Source: Isoetes taiwanensis (Eukaryota > Streptophyta > Lycopodiopsida > Isoetales > Isoetaceae). Taken from it: a DNA stretch of 64,000 nucleotides. Shown here piece by piece: positions 10,167 through 22,569 of the stretch. The notes beneath the pieces were generated by a model, which ran no database searches, had not been told where the DNA came from, and saw only the letters and a list, made by a program, of their open reading frames with translations. Within the stretch, counting starts at the first letter, position 1; every line of letters begins with the position of its first letter. The position numbers and the translations under genes were made by a program. The stretch is from contig JAJEKV010000011.1 in NCBI GenBank assembly GCA_021234155.1, positions 14,607,255 through 14,671,254 on the forward strand, written 5' to 3'.

Positions 10167-12250
10167 ACAACTGCCTTCAATCGACGTCGAGATATGACTG
10201 GCATAGTGGATGCAATTGCGGCAGTCAAGGGTTTTGCCAAAGAATGGGGTCGAGAGTCTGTAACAGCAGGTCGTGCTTTACTGGACACTTTGTATCAGGA
10301 CCTGCTCCATTCTCGACAGGGACGTCTTCCAGGTGTTCATGATCGTGATATTTTGGCACAGATCCAAGCATTGGAGGAGGAGCAAATTCAGCAAGCAAAG
10401 ATGAAGGCAGGTCTGCGGTGGTTTAAGTGATGGAGACCGTTATGCGGGCTTCTTTTTTTTCGCAGCTAAAGAGGCGCCGCATGACATCAAACATGTCCTC
10501 ATTGCTTTTGCCGAATGGTTCGATGCTAACAGAGCCGATCAACTCGGGCAAAGATCGCATAACCACTTCCGGGCGTTTTTTTGGGCCGAGAAACATCTTC
10601 CCTTTCAATCGAAAATCAAAGATGCTTTGTTTTATCTAGGATTTCCCCATCATCTCTCGGTGAGCAAAATACGAGTCAATAGAGGGCGACTATGACAAAT
10701 GACGATTTAAAATCGGCGATCTTTGAACTGAAAAGAGGCAAATGCCCAGGTTTGGATGGTTTGCCAATTGAGTTCTTCCAGGAGTATTGGGAATGGCTGG
10801 AGCCAGATGTGTATGATGCTTTCTGTGACTTTCGGCGGTCCACTGCTTTGGATAGAATCCTAAACACAAAAGCATCTCACTCATCCCCAAGGTCAAGGAT
10901 CCTCAGACTATTTCAGATTGGCGGCCCATCACCTTATTGTCATCCATATATAAGATCTTCGCCAAGGCTTTTGCAGAGCGGGTAAAGGACATCTTGGCAG
11001 AGTCCATCTCAACAACCCAGTCAGGTTTTCTTCCAAAACCGCGGTGCATTTTGAATAATGTTGCTGCTGCTTACGAGGGAATTTATTGGGCACGTAGGCA
11101 AAACCTTCCAGTTGTATATCTTAAGCTTGATTTTGCAAAAGCTTATGACAGTGTCAGCTGGGAATTCATGCGTCATTGTATGCTAAGACTGGAATTTGGG
11201 GAACAATTCACATCAGATATTATGAAGCTGCATATCTCTGCTCGGGCGACTGTCCTGTTCCATGGTGAGCCGTCACATGCCTTTTCACTCGGTCGTGGTA
11301 TTCGCCAGGGATGCCCTTTAGCACCATTGCTTTTCACAATTGTTGCAGAGGCTTTGTCACAATTATTCACCATTGCAATGACAGAGGGATTTCTCCGTGG
11401 TCTTGCAATGGAGGACGGCACACAAGAGGTTTGCAATCAATATGCAGACGACACGTTCCTCTTCCTAGTCGCTAATGATGAGAATCTTGCTGCTGCCAAA
11501 ATGCTTTTAGACACTTTTTCACTGGCTTCCAGTGTTCTTGTGGGGTGGCAGAAGTGTACAGCTTTGTGGACATTGGATAATCTGGCTCCGGCATGTGTTC
11601 ACGATTATCCATGGAAATTACTTGCGCATGGACAGGCCATCAAGTTGTTGGGGATTCCAGTTGGCATCCATGTTACTATGGGAGCTGCATGGGAGGAGAT
11701 CATTAGGGGTTTGGAGAAGCACTTGTTCTGGTGGTCCACTGCTAAGTTGTCTCTTGCAGGTCGCATTACAGTGGCCAAGTCAGTCCTTAGTAGTACCCAT
11801 GTTTATATGGCATCCTTACTGCTAGCACCACAGATCAAAGTGCGTGAGCTCATTGCAATAGTTCGGAACTTTATTTGGGCAGGTACTGAGGAAGGTGTTG
11901 TGGTTAAGGTGGCTTCGTCGAAGTGCATCCTTCCAAAATGGGCAGGTAAAGTGCTTATTTCAAAGTTCATTTGGAGACTCCTGAATGGTGAGGATGACTC
12001 TCCTGGTTCACGCCTTCTTAGACAAGCTCTTGGTCATTGTATCCCTCTAGGCAAGAAGGTTGTCAATCCAGTCCTACCTTGGGCTTTATTTCAGACTCTG
12101 CAGCCTTTTCCAAGTGTTTCTCCTTTTTTGCGTGGCTTGTTGGCAGCATGGGAGGCAGTCAGACATCTTTTCTGGCCATGCCCCTCTATCCACACCCTAT
12201 TGGAGACTCCATGGTGGTGGGCACCACTGCCCCCAGACCCCTCCGATTGA
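10167..12250 (+). mobile_element. L1-like LINE ORF2 fragment, interrupted at its 5' side by the LTR element
   Basis: Non-LTR reverse transcriptase in several broken frames. 10180-10430 encodes the linker before the reverse transcriptase, ending in RWFK. 10692-10830 has KRGKCPGLDGLPIEFF. The long frame 10937-12250 has YIKIF-like start, QSGFLP, LDFAKAYDSVSW, IRQGCPLAP and the catalytic QYADDTFLF, followed by the L1-type thumb (LSLAGRITVAKSVLSS). It would copy its own RNA at a nicked target, but frameshifts near 10430, 10640 and 10900 and an apparent internal loss near 11930 disable it. It starts exactly at the right edge of the 3' LTR, so the LTR element landed inside it. No poly-A tail is visible near 12250. 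Confidence 0.92.
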
Positions 12251-12852
12251 TCATTATCAAATAAATGAATATATAGTTTTCATTACTTACAGCGACAAAG
12301 GCCATTAAGATATTTTAAAAGTAACTTTACCTTCCGCTACCTTTTCTAAGAAGTTCGAACTGTTATAAAAGAGGCCGGATAGCAAAATGGAATGTTGGCC
12401 AACTTGCCCATGATTTTGAATAGCATAGGCCTATGCCTAACCTTTCTTGCTAACATTTTCGTTTTAACACTTATACGGTATTTTGCTCAATGTTCATTGT
12501 GAAATACATTGGCATAAACAACATTTTCTCATGACGTCAAGAAAATGGATCATCATTCGTGCTTCTTGTCGAATCCCTGGTCTGTAGTTATCATTTATTA
12601 TCATTTATTATCCCTGGTCTTGCTTCTTATCATTTGGTCTGTAGTTATGGTATTAGCTAATTTATGATTTTCATTCTATCCGACGCTTTTCTCTTGCATG
12701 CATGGGTGCATCTGTGACTGCATCAAATTGGAGGTTGGCTCGACCCATATAGTTATTTTTGCTGCATTCGAAGGGCATGCTAAATCACCAAGAACCACCG
12801 GACAGGCTCAGACTCTTCAACTATATCTACATGCTCCAATGCAAGAGGACGC
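12251..12852. other. Non-coding, no recognised feature
   Basis: AT-rich sequence after the LINE frame. It holds a short direct repeat of TTATCATTTATTATC type (12588-12630) and no open frame with recognisable domains. It may be LINE 3' untranslated sequence or old intergenic DNA. Confidence 0.5.
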
Positions 12853-13346
12853 CCGTCAATGATGGAACTCCGTATATATCATCCGGGATGTGGTTAATCT
12901 GGACAAAACAGAGTGGTTAATCCGGACATCCGGTATCAACTAGGGTGGTTAATCCGGACATCCGATATCAGCCAGGGTGGTTAATCCGGACATCCGATAT
13001 CAGCCAAATGGTTAATCCGGACAAAAAGTGGTTAATCCGGACAAAAAACCAAGCGTAGAACTGTGCGGCGGGGGCAGAAATTTTGATCAGATCACTCTTG
13101 CTGCTCCGTGGGCGGTTTGATCCGCTTTAAAAAGCATGACAATCGCTTTGTATGCCCCTTTTATGTTAGATTGATGAAGAGAGGAAGAGATTTAAGGCAA
13201 AATAGAGCAGAATCGATCAAAAAAAGGGCAAAAACAGTTAGTTTTTGGGCTTCAAACTGCGCAGGTCCAGATTAACCACAATGGCTAATAACGGGTGTCC
13301 GGGTTAACCACATCCCGGATGATATATACGGTCTTCCGTCAATGAT
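12853..13346. mobile_element. MITE with inverted termini and 11-bp target duplication (MULE-like)
   Basis: The element 12864-13335 is flanked by identical 11-bp copies of CCGTCAATGAT (12853-12863 and 13336-13346). Its ends are inverted repeats: CCGTATATATCATCCGGG near 12870-12886 is matched by its reverse complement at 13315-13332, and the match continues through GATGTGGTTAA. Inside, GGTTAATCCGGACA-type motifs start at 12892, 12915, 12947, 12979, 13010 and 13030 on the plus strand and recur inverted at 13265-13279 and 13297-13311. It has no transposase. The long duplication suggests Mutator-like mobilisation, and the subterminal motif array is the likely transposase binding region. Confidence 0.9.
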
Positions 13347-15968
13347 TGCTATAAAAGCTAGACAAGAAAGCTTATTCAAGAAGATTTGACGAGTGAAGGC
13401 AAATTCTCGATCCTTGGAAAAAGAAATGGCTCCTGAAACCAAGAGAGTAGAGGCAAGAACTTGATGGCATATAGATGTGCTGAGCTAAACTTGTGTTGCA
13501 AAATCACTGATATAACTCAATTCAATGAAATGGAAATAATATTGAGAACATGCTTTACATATCCTAGACTGTCCAAACAAATGGCTCCAATTTTTGCTGG
13601 ACTTATTCGTTTAACTCCTCTTCTAGTTGACTCAAAACTTCGAATCTATTGGATCGAGCAGGGTTGCTGGGCCTGCTAGGGTTGTTCGATTTTACTAGGG
13701 AACTGGAATCAAGTTATTACTAGAACTCACTTGGTTTACTTGATGGCTTGGCCTGTACTATGGGATATATGTCCCCGGCCACCACAATGTAAACATAACC
13801 AATTTGCACTACCCTGCTCCAATCTAATTAGAGCTCAAAGTCTGCAGACATTCAGAACGCTGCTCAAACATAACATCACACCTCGACTAATTAATTTTGT
13901 AAGGGATTTTGGATCTTCATCGAAAGTCAATAGAAGATACTTCACATGGTTATGAAGCCCATTTTTTTATCGGCTCTCTTTCTCTTCATATCCTTTTTTC
14001 TCTTCATCAATCTAGCATAAAAGAGGCAGGCAAAGTCTATTAGAGTGCTTTTTAGGAGCAGACACACAGGCACCCATGGAGCACCAAGAACCATCTCATA
14101 GAAATGTTTGCCGTGGCACGCACTTCTGCGTTTGATTTTTTGGCCAAATTAATCATTAATCATTTGGTTGGATACCGGATTTAATCACCCATAACCCATT
14201 TGGCATGATAAATACGGTCTTCTCCAACCATCCTAACATGAAAAAATCCAATTGCATATGTTTGACAAGCTAAATTTACATTTAAAGACATGTTATAACA
14301 ACCGCAATTCCTTGTATTATTTCCCTTATACAGTTATAATGCTAATCTTTTTTTAATCTTTTCTCTAGTGCACATGCTCAGTGGATTTTCTCAAGGAATA
14401 AGACAAACATCGATCCTCAAGCTTCAACCATCTATTCTGCCAAGAAGAAGGTATAGAAAGGAAAGATCAGTACAGTACTTTGGAAGGTGTCATGGGAAGG
14501 GACATAATGCTTACACTTACAGGGATCCAATTCGTTGATGGTTATGACTATTGTACCTTTCATTTAATTCAAACTTCTAGTTTTATATTAGATAATCCGT
14601 AGGATGTAATTAAGCTTGATTTCTAAGGGCAATAAGGGAATTTCATTTGTTTCTATAGAATGTATTGAATTGAAGTAGGGGAATTTGACCATCGAAACTT
14701 GGAGGGGTATTTTGGTATAATCCTTATAAAAATGATATCGTATTTTGTCCATCTGCAACATAGAGCTCTCACTGTTGTGATGCATTTTCTACTCATAAAC
14801 GCTCCCAAATTCTTGCCGCATGCTTTCTAGTGCTACTCTATTATCCAACCCAAGTACAAAGTATGGCTTAAAAGGTTGCATTGGGATTTGAATTGTCAGT
14901 GACTTCTTTCTATAGGAAAATGGGACCAGAGACATTTTTTCCTGCCAATCTTAGAATGCATTTACTCAGCATGAGTCGCATCATTATATCAGAAAACCTT
15001 CATACCAGCTGATGGGTGAATAATATACTTTTACATCTTTTGCTAGGTATGATGTTATAAATGGACTTTGCTACTAATTTGTACGTTATGTTCATGATAC
15101 AGGCAGGACATGCAAATGCACCTTTAAGGCAGTGCGAGCAAACAAAGTGGTTTATGAGTACCTCCGACAAGGTTAGATGAATTATCTATTATATAGGATA
15201 ATAGGGCTTTGGAGGATCCAAAACGTCAAAATGATGTGAATACTTTCCCACAAAGAAGTGAGATTTCAGTTATGCAGACCCTCTTGGTGAAAAACATTTG
15301 ATGCTAGGTTTAACATTGAAGAAGGAGAAATCTTTAGTTAAGATCTACCACATATTAAGCAAATCAGGTGGCTGGTTGAATGTAACAGGGTATGGAGACA
15401 AACATAGGTGTTGTATCAAATGATATTAGAGAATTGCAGTTATTGTTAGAGGATTGCAGTCATTACCTTTCGCTTCTCAGGTTGCATAAATGCATGCTGG
15501 ATCTGCATTGCTGTTGCTTCGTATCTTCGTTAGCACAGGGTGGAAGTATAGTTTGAATCCTTAATGGCATCCACAGAACTCTTGATTATGCTATATACAA
15601 AGAAAGAACATTGTGAATTATCACCCAACATGGTATATGTGTTTGAGTGTATCATGGTCAGGACAAATAAGCTCCATTGAGAGTTATGAATAAGCTTGAG
15701 TGTAGATTATATCAGTTTCTTTTCTAACCAGGTAGAGGTATCCAATAGCTCTACTGGATTTATTTTGCACTCTGGTCTGCCATATATTGTCTTTCCTGTG
15801 GACATCTGACGTCCATGATGTCTTTAACATGGAGTTTGAGCAGATTGCGTGTTAAAATTTTGAAACTGCAGAAACAACGTTAACTGGATTAGAAAGTCAA
15901 CCTGTTAAATTCCTCTACTTACAGGACCTTTCTTCAACTCTAACATGTTACTAATGCCCAGCATGCAA
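13347..15968. other. Non-coding stretch with one decayed MITE end
   Basis: No frame here has a domain I recognise. At about 14164-14224 the text TACCGGATTTAATCACC ... ATAAATACGGTCTTC echoes the right end of the MITE at 13296-13335, so it is probably a worn terminus of a related copy. The left partner was not found. Confidence 0.45.
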
Positions 15969-16120
15969 CCATATTTGTGGCTCAAAATAATCAGGTTTAA
16001 AACATTCAATCAGAGATTACATGCGTTTCACAAACATGGTTTTCCCATATTTGTGGTTCAAAATAATCAGGTTTAAAACATCCAATCAGAGATTACATGC
16101 GTTTCACAAACATGGTTTTC
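15969..16120. repeat. Tandem duplication, 76-bp period
   Basis: Two adjacent copies (15969-16044 and 16045-16120) starting CCATATTTGTGG and ending at CATGGTTTTC differ at only two or three positions, so the duplication is recent. Nothing coding is seen in it. Confidence 0.9.
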
Positions 16121-16280
16121 CCACATGCACCTGTTAGCAAGTTTTCCACTTCTTGTTTTAATTACACGAGGTCAGTGTGGGCTTCCATTCTCCTCTTTAG
16201 GCAAGTAATGTTGCTTGTAATAATATCCAAAATAACTTGCTCGTTTTTACGTTGCCAACATGGGCACTGACGGAAATAAA

Positions 16281-16385
16281 CAGTGATCTGAACATTCATT
16301 GGAAATGAAGCATGATGAAGATTTTTGTGGTTGCAACAGTGATCTGGACGTTGATTGGAAATGAAGCATGATGAAGTTCTCCGTT
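16281..16385. repeat. Tandem duplication, 56-bp period
   Basis: CAGTGATCTG...GGAAATGAAGCATGATGAAG occurs at 16281 and again at 16337. It lies in the 3' flank of the coiled-coil gene that ends at 16720. Confidence 0.85.
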
Positions 16386-16719
16386 GAGGTAACTCCATGA
16401 ATCTTGATTGTCACAATACATACATGCAAAGGAATATTAGCGTGAAATATTTGCCAATTACTTTAACAAACATACTACACCCTCAATATCAGATGTGATA
16501 TGTGCCACAACATTGGAATACCATTGTCTATTGTATGCATTTACAAAGAAACCCTTGAAACAAAACCAAGAAAGGGAAAAACTATCATATCTGGCAATTC
16601 TTGTGTTGACTTTTTTATTTCAAATTTGCTTCTCAATCAGAAGCCAGACCTATAGCGAGTCTTCCTATAGATAAATGCTTCTTCTTGAGAAGCCAGATAT
16701 ATGTACAATTCCTTTCTAA

Positions 16720-19122
16720 CTACCAGTCATCCTGATTCACTGTAAAATCTTCTTTTCTTTCCTTGAGTGCACTGAACACATCAAAAACAGTACTTTCATG
16801 TAAAACAGTGTTCACATTTTTCTTAACCCCAACTGCTTTAGGATCTCCATGCCTTGGAAATCTTTTATTGATTCTTGCATGCCTGGAGTCCCCAATTGGA
16901 GTATCTAAGAACCTAGAAGGCACAATCTTTGTATGAAATCCTCTTTGAGCATAGGTGCTGACTGTGCGCGCTAGTTCCTTCTCATCAAGACCAATTTTGC
17001 CACGTTTTTGTCCATTTCGAATTTCTGTAGGTCTCATTCTCGAAAATCGGTGCATATCTTGATTGTACCTGCTTCTAATCCCTTGTGGGGTTTTTTGTTG
17101 GTCTGTTTGTTTTTCACTTCCACTGTAACAGCCTATTTTATCCTGGTCTGTCAATTCTGTGCTACCATTATATGTGTCTTCCCTTAGGGCAGAAACTTTA
17201 CTAGATGATGTCTTTGCAGTTAGAGAAGTGCTCGACCTAAGATTCTTTGCCCAATTGTATCTTTCAGGGCAATCTTGGGCAGAACTTAACATTCCTCTTC
17301 CATTCAATAAAGGATTAACTATGTTGCTTCCAAATTTTGGTCCCTTGTTCATTTTTGGTCCTGTTTCCTCCAAATCTCTGGCCACCATAGGCTTTGACTT
17401 CTCACATTTTCTTGTCAATTTCTGCATGGAACTTTCTTTTCTATGAGTCTTTTCTAGAGGCCCCACCTGAGAACAGGACGTTTGCAGAAATTTGGCAGAA
17501 ACTGCTTTACCTTTAGACTTTTTCTTCTGTGCCTGCAGCTTATTCTCACGTAAGTTGTTCCTTAACCTAAGGGCCACCTGCGAACAGAGAGAGGAGTTGT
17601 TTTCTTTTAATTCTTTCATTTGCTTGCTTGCTTTCTGTACCTGCAAACCTGCAAGCCTCTGACCGAGGACTAAAATCTCTTTTCGAAGTTCCTCCTCAAG
17701 TTGATGTTCAAGCTCATCTTCCAAGTCAGTCTCAACCTTCGCAACAGAGCTCTCCATATCGAAATCTGGAGCATGGACCCAATGTTCTCCGGGATGCTTA
17801 TCCAAGTTACTTCTAACCAAATATGATTTTGGAGCAGGTACTTCAGTTGTAACAGTACCAGCTTTGGCCATAGATGTAACTACATTTACACTCAAACCAG
17901 TCTTGTTATCCAATTCTTGTATGCAAGACAATGCAGCGCATTGAAAAGAAATCTCCTTTAAGGGAGTTCTGAAATCTATTTCATCTTCCAATTTCTGAAC
18001 GCTACCAAGCTCTTGGTGATCTGCAATCTTGTTCGTGGAAATCCTAAAATCTGTTTCATCTCCTAGTTTTTGAGTAGAAGATGGCATTAAATGACTATCA
18101 GGACTTTGATGAGGTGTTATGGAAGTAATGGACTTTGTTTCATCTTCCAATTTCTGAGAAGACATTATAACTCCCATCAAGGATATTTCATGCCTTGACG
18201 TCTTGCTAGAATCCATTCCCCCTTCCAAATTTTGAGCAGCAGATAACAATTTAAACCCACTTGGCTCCGGATGCTGCATCACATGGTGCTGAGGTGATCT
18301 GAAGAGTGACTTCTTTGTGGTTTGAAATGAAGCGTTCAGTTCAGCATTCATGGGAGTGAACCACTTTCTTCCCTGAGTCGAGAGTATGCAAGCTGTGGAC
18401 TGGAATGCAGATTTTTCCTCATAAGGACTAAAAAAAAGACTGGACATAGGTGTACCCAGATCACTGAGGCTACTACCATTTTGGCAGTTTAATTTCCAAT
18501 GCTCGTTACTGGTTAAAAGCTTTCCCCTCCTTGAGCTACAATCCTCAAACCTTTCAGTGGATGAAGTTGATTGACAGTCTCCTGCGCTCCTAGATTCTGC
18601 ACTGATGCTGCCATCCCTCGTCATGTCTGGACAGAAAGCAGCATTGCTCCATATGACTCTGTGGTTTATATCCTCCATGGAGGATGAAGAATTTGTTGTT
18701 GTAGGAGATGAATCTGTTAAAAATGACTACATTGGTAACATTCTTAATGATCCTTGTTAAACACATAATAAAGAACCAGGAAAGATCTCCAGTAGAATTG
18801 TGCAAGGTCATCATAAATTATAGGAACTTGGAATTAACTTAGTTAAATCCAAGTAGATGAGGCATATTGTTACTAAAAAAGGAGACGTACCTTTTTTGTA
18901 GCCACCCAAGGTTGAAACCTTAGAAGTTGCTCCACCTAATTTCGCCAAGCGTGTGCTTAGGGTTCCAATCTTTTTCTGTTCAATGCCTAAAGGAACTGCT
19001 GCAATCTGCTCTTTTATTCTCTGAATTCCTTTATGCTGTATGTGATCCTCATCTTCTACTATGCTTGACATGCGAGCAGGAACGCGCCTTAGATAAGGTA
19101 ATTTTTGCCTATTTTGAGACAT
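16720..19122 (-). CDS. Coiled-coil protein with internal repeats, function unknown (two exons)
   Basis: Exon 1 is 19122-18891 and exon 2 is 18713-16720. The 177-bp intron has a GTACGT donor and an AACAG acceptor, and the phase-1 join makes a codon across it, giving about 741 residues. The first ATG (19122) follows an in-frame TAG further upstream. An upstream exon ending just before it is also possible. The N-terminus is basic (PYLRRVPARM). The middle holds about five imperfect repeats around QKLEDEIDFRT. An acidic coiled coil follows (DELEHQLEEELRKEILVLGQ, about 17640-17740), then a Lys/Arg-rich region and an acidic end (FTVNQDDW). No enzyme motif, signal peptide or membrane segment is visible. 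The layout recalls nuclear or cytoskeletal scaffold proteins, but I do not recognise the family. Confidence 0.8.
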
Positions 19123-19572
19123 GCCCAGCTGCACGAAAGGTCTAAATTTTTTGGAGCCCTAGTCCTATCAACTGATCCGGCAAATTATTCTGGCAATAAG
19201 AAGCCCTAAGTAATGCGATCAACTGATCCGGAAAATTATTCAGGCAAGAAGGTCCAATAAATGGGCTCAGAATGTACAAGCAAAGTCCCTCCATAGATTG
19301 GTTTGCAGCAGTCATCGAATTAGCATAGCAAGCCAATACTTGCAACGCCATAATACCGTACTTGATTTGGTACAGAGTGATGGACGGCCAGATTTTAGTA
19401 ACCGTTGCGAAGCATTAACCATGAAGGATGTGAGGTGTCAGCATTTCATTCGACCATATGTTGGTGTGCGTATCCTATATGCCGTATAGTGTAAAACAGA
19501 TCGTGTCATTAAATGTCGAGCTTTTGCTAGTTTCTAGCGTAGACCAAGTATTGTCAACCACGCCTCCGCGCC
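19123..19572. other. 5' flank of the coiled-coil gene, no other feature
   Basis: Presumed 5' region of the minus-strand gene. A short direct repeat, ATCAACTGATCCGG(C/A)AAATTATTC..GGCAA, occurs twice (about 19168-19195 and 19218-19245). No clear TATA box or coding exon is seen. Confidence 0.4.
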
Positions 19573-20659
19573 AAGGGTTAAATTTGCATGGCAGCCCTTC
19601 CATTCTTTTGAAGGGCGCTTCCAAAACTTGCCTTTCGATTTGAATGGCAGTTTTTAACGTTGCCATTCTGCTGCATAGTAAATTTTTTGGCTGCCATTCA
19701 ATTCAATAAATTAACAAATTAAACAGATAATAATCAAACCATGAATGTAATACTCAATGATTCGATATATTCATATCAAAAAGTTAGAATGGCAAAGCAC
19801 GACGTTGCTTTTGGTCCATCCAATTAGAAAAAATCAATTCATAATCAGCATCTACATAACTAGGTGCCGATAATGACAAAAACATCAAGGTCTCAAGTGT
19901 AGTCAGCAATAAACGTTCCCATCTTTTATCAAATTCTGTCTTCGAAAACCACGCTCACACTCTACAGAACTTGCTTGAAGAACAAGCTCTTTTTTGGGCC
20001 TCCCCATCTGGATTTGTATTTTTGAATGAGCAAGAAGCATTCTATAATGGAATGGAATAGAAAACAAAATGCATGCAACCATATTACTAACCTGGTTTTG
20101 AGGATTCCTGCCTGCCACAAATATTTATCTAATACAAATGTCCATGTCTGTCTGATCACCCAAGAAAATGGTAGAAGAAACAGTAAGAAAATTGGGACGA
20201 GATGCCAAATTTCTAATAGACTATAAATTATGAAATGGTTTTACCTGTATATGTAGCTTTTAGAAATGCATAAGATGAAAGAAAGAAGCTGCAGAATCAT
20301 CAAAATCATACCTCTGCTGTAACTGTTCTTCTACTTCTTTTGCTTCAGCAGAATGCAGATCGATTTGCCTGCCGCACCAGCAGATCGATTTACCAGCAGA
20401 ATGCTTCAGAGGACAGAGCCGTATCTATATGGGCTGGGCTGGGCAACCTCAGGGCAGGACCGCAGGAGCAGGAGAGGAGAACTCAGGATGAATCGAGAAG
20501 AAAGGGGCAGCCGCACTGCCGCAGCACGCCACCGCCGACCGATCAAGAAAAGGCCGCCAACCAGTTTTGGAAAAAAGGGAAAATTTGAATTGCAATCAAT
20601 ATTGGTTATGCCACCAACCAATCTCAATATGATTATGAACCTATGCAAATTTAACCCTT
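19573..20659. mobile_element. Candidate non-autonomous TIR element
   Basis: The 17-mer AAGGGTTAAATTTGCAT at 19573-19589 is repeated exactly inverted at 20643-20659. A further partial inverted copy (AAATTTAACCCTTG) lies near 20920-20935, next to CTCCGCGC, which also echoes CTCCGCGCC at 19564, so the outer boundary may be near 20945 instead. Both flanks carry TTTGAATGGCA motifs. No transposase is encoded and no target duplication was found, so the call is tentative. Confidence 0.5.
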
Positions 20660-21989
20660 TGAATAATATTGGCTTGAATAATATTGGCGAGGTAAGGGGA
20701 AAATAAAATTCAAGATATAAAATAATTAAAATAAAATATTATATGCATACATAAAATTAGAAATTTTTAAAAATGATAGCCATTCTGTTGCATGGCTATA
20801 TTATTTTATGCATTTCGGTTTGAATGGCAAATTTCTATATTGCCATTCTTTTGCATGGCAATTTTCTATATTGTCGTTCTCTGCATGGTTGGAGGGCTCC
20901 TGAATGGTACTGCAACGTTCAAATTTAACCCTTGCTCCGCGCTTCAACCGTCGGCATGGTTCCCTGCTGGAATGCAGGGTAAACACGCATTCCCTTAACG
21001 TGGAAGAATTTAGGGTCATTCTGCACACGTGTCAATGCCACATTGGTCCAAAAAGAATGAAAAATAGAACGTTAGCTAGAAACGGAATGAACAAGGTGCT
21101 GCGCACGGAGGGTTGCCCTCCATGGCCGGAGGGTGAAGTGGCTTAAATCATAGTTCAAAGTAAAAAAAAAAAGAAAATAGGAAAGTAAATGCAAATAAGA
21201 AACTTATCATGTAGCAATGTTTGGCTTGGCATGGCTTGGGTGAGATAGATTGAATAATAAACCCATGTGTATTAGAGGTTTATAAGCAGGTTTTTGTGTA
21301 GAAGTATAAGGATTCACGTTTTGCTTCTTAACATTGTTCTGCACATAACACCGACAAATTGCATAACACTGACAAATTACTGGAAGAAATAGGGAATTAT
21401 TTTCTCCATAAAATAAAATGTGTTTAATCTCATTAATGAATAGTTTATTATTCTTTGTTCCCAAATAAATCCCCCATTATTTCTCCAGAGTTACTTGCCA
21501 ACTTGCTTCTCTGCACCCAGTACCAGCAACTATATACAATAGACTAAAATGCCAGCTGTTAATGTTGTAATGGCTTGAACAGTGAACAAATGGGGCACTG
21601 CTTATCACAGTGGCAGCAGACCTTAACCTGCAACACAATCAATGCCTTTAGAATATGCAACATAGCATCATCAAATAATTATAGCAATCAAATGATTAAA
21701 CAACATGCCCTCATAAGAAAATCATTCTTGCACTAAACTGAAAGCTACCCCTAAGACCAAAGTAAAATTTTAGAAAAGGATGGACCTACTTGGAAGCCTT
21801 TTTTTAATTAGCATCAATACCCATCAGTTGATTTATAAGACAATTTTGGTGCGTCGTATGCTTCTGCCTAGAAAGTGACAACATTGCAATACTATGACCA
21901 TAGGACAACTTTGGTACGCTGTGTGATTCTCATGTTGATTCAATTTTTTCACCGACAATCTTGAAATGTGATCATATAATACATGAGCA
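20660..21989. other. Non-coding; TTTGAATGGCA-type repeats
   Basis: 20770-20900 contains several GCCATTC/GAATGGCA units that match those at 19620-19700, suggesting a second, nested or related copy of the element to the left. The remainder to 21989 shows no recognisable gene. Confidence 0.4.
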
Positions 21990-22085
21990 ATAACCATAGA
22001 TCAGGCAGCAACATGCCTCTAGACTTAATTCACAGCCATAACCATAGATCAGACAGCAACATGCCTATAGACTTAATTCACAGCC
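21990..22085. repeat. Tandem duplication, 48-bp period
   Basis: ATAACCATAGATCAG...CACAGCC is present at 21990-22037 and 22038-22085 with two differences. Confidence 0.9.
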
Positions 22086-22569
22086 ATGTGAATATGCCTC
22101 TACTGTTGTTTCATGGTAATAAATAACAAACTATGCTGCCATAGCCCCCTTGCTTTTTGGGCCTCGTACTTATAGCTGGCATTGGTAATTCAACTACACG
22201 ACCATGACCATGACCATGGTCATATGTACAGAAGCAACAGGAAGTTGATTCAGTCACAGCCGAGACTATGAGGCAATATGCCTCTAATTTATGAATTGTA
22301 CTATAAAATGAGCTCCCCGCTTTTCTAGTTGACAACTTCATCAAAGTTGTCATTGCTATGCTTGCAAGTAACAACGGTTCAAACAAATGGATATCTTCCC
22401 TATGCATATCTGTCATTACAGTTATGGCTACTGCCAAAAAACCATAACCTCCCGGAACAAATGTCAATACTTGACGAACAAGAGACTTCATGCAGTTATT
22501 TCCTTTAACAAGACAAAGAACTGGACCTGATTTTACTGTAAGCACAGAAAACACAACCATCTTCAGTCC

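Noticed and set aside
17159-17446. Plus-strand frames opposite the coiled-coil gene
   Set aside because: They lie antisense inside a long well-structured exon and lack motifs.
22111-22560. 149-residue minus-strand frame as a separate gene
   Set aside because: It starts within the exon that continues APEGIH of the UPRT relic. The text does not match any family and looks like the eroded end of that pseudogene plus flank.
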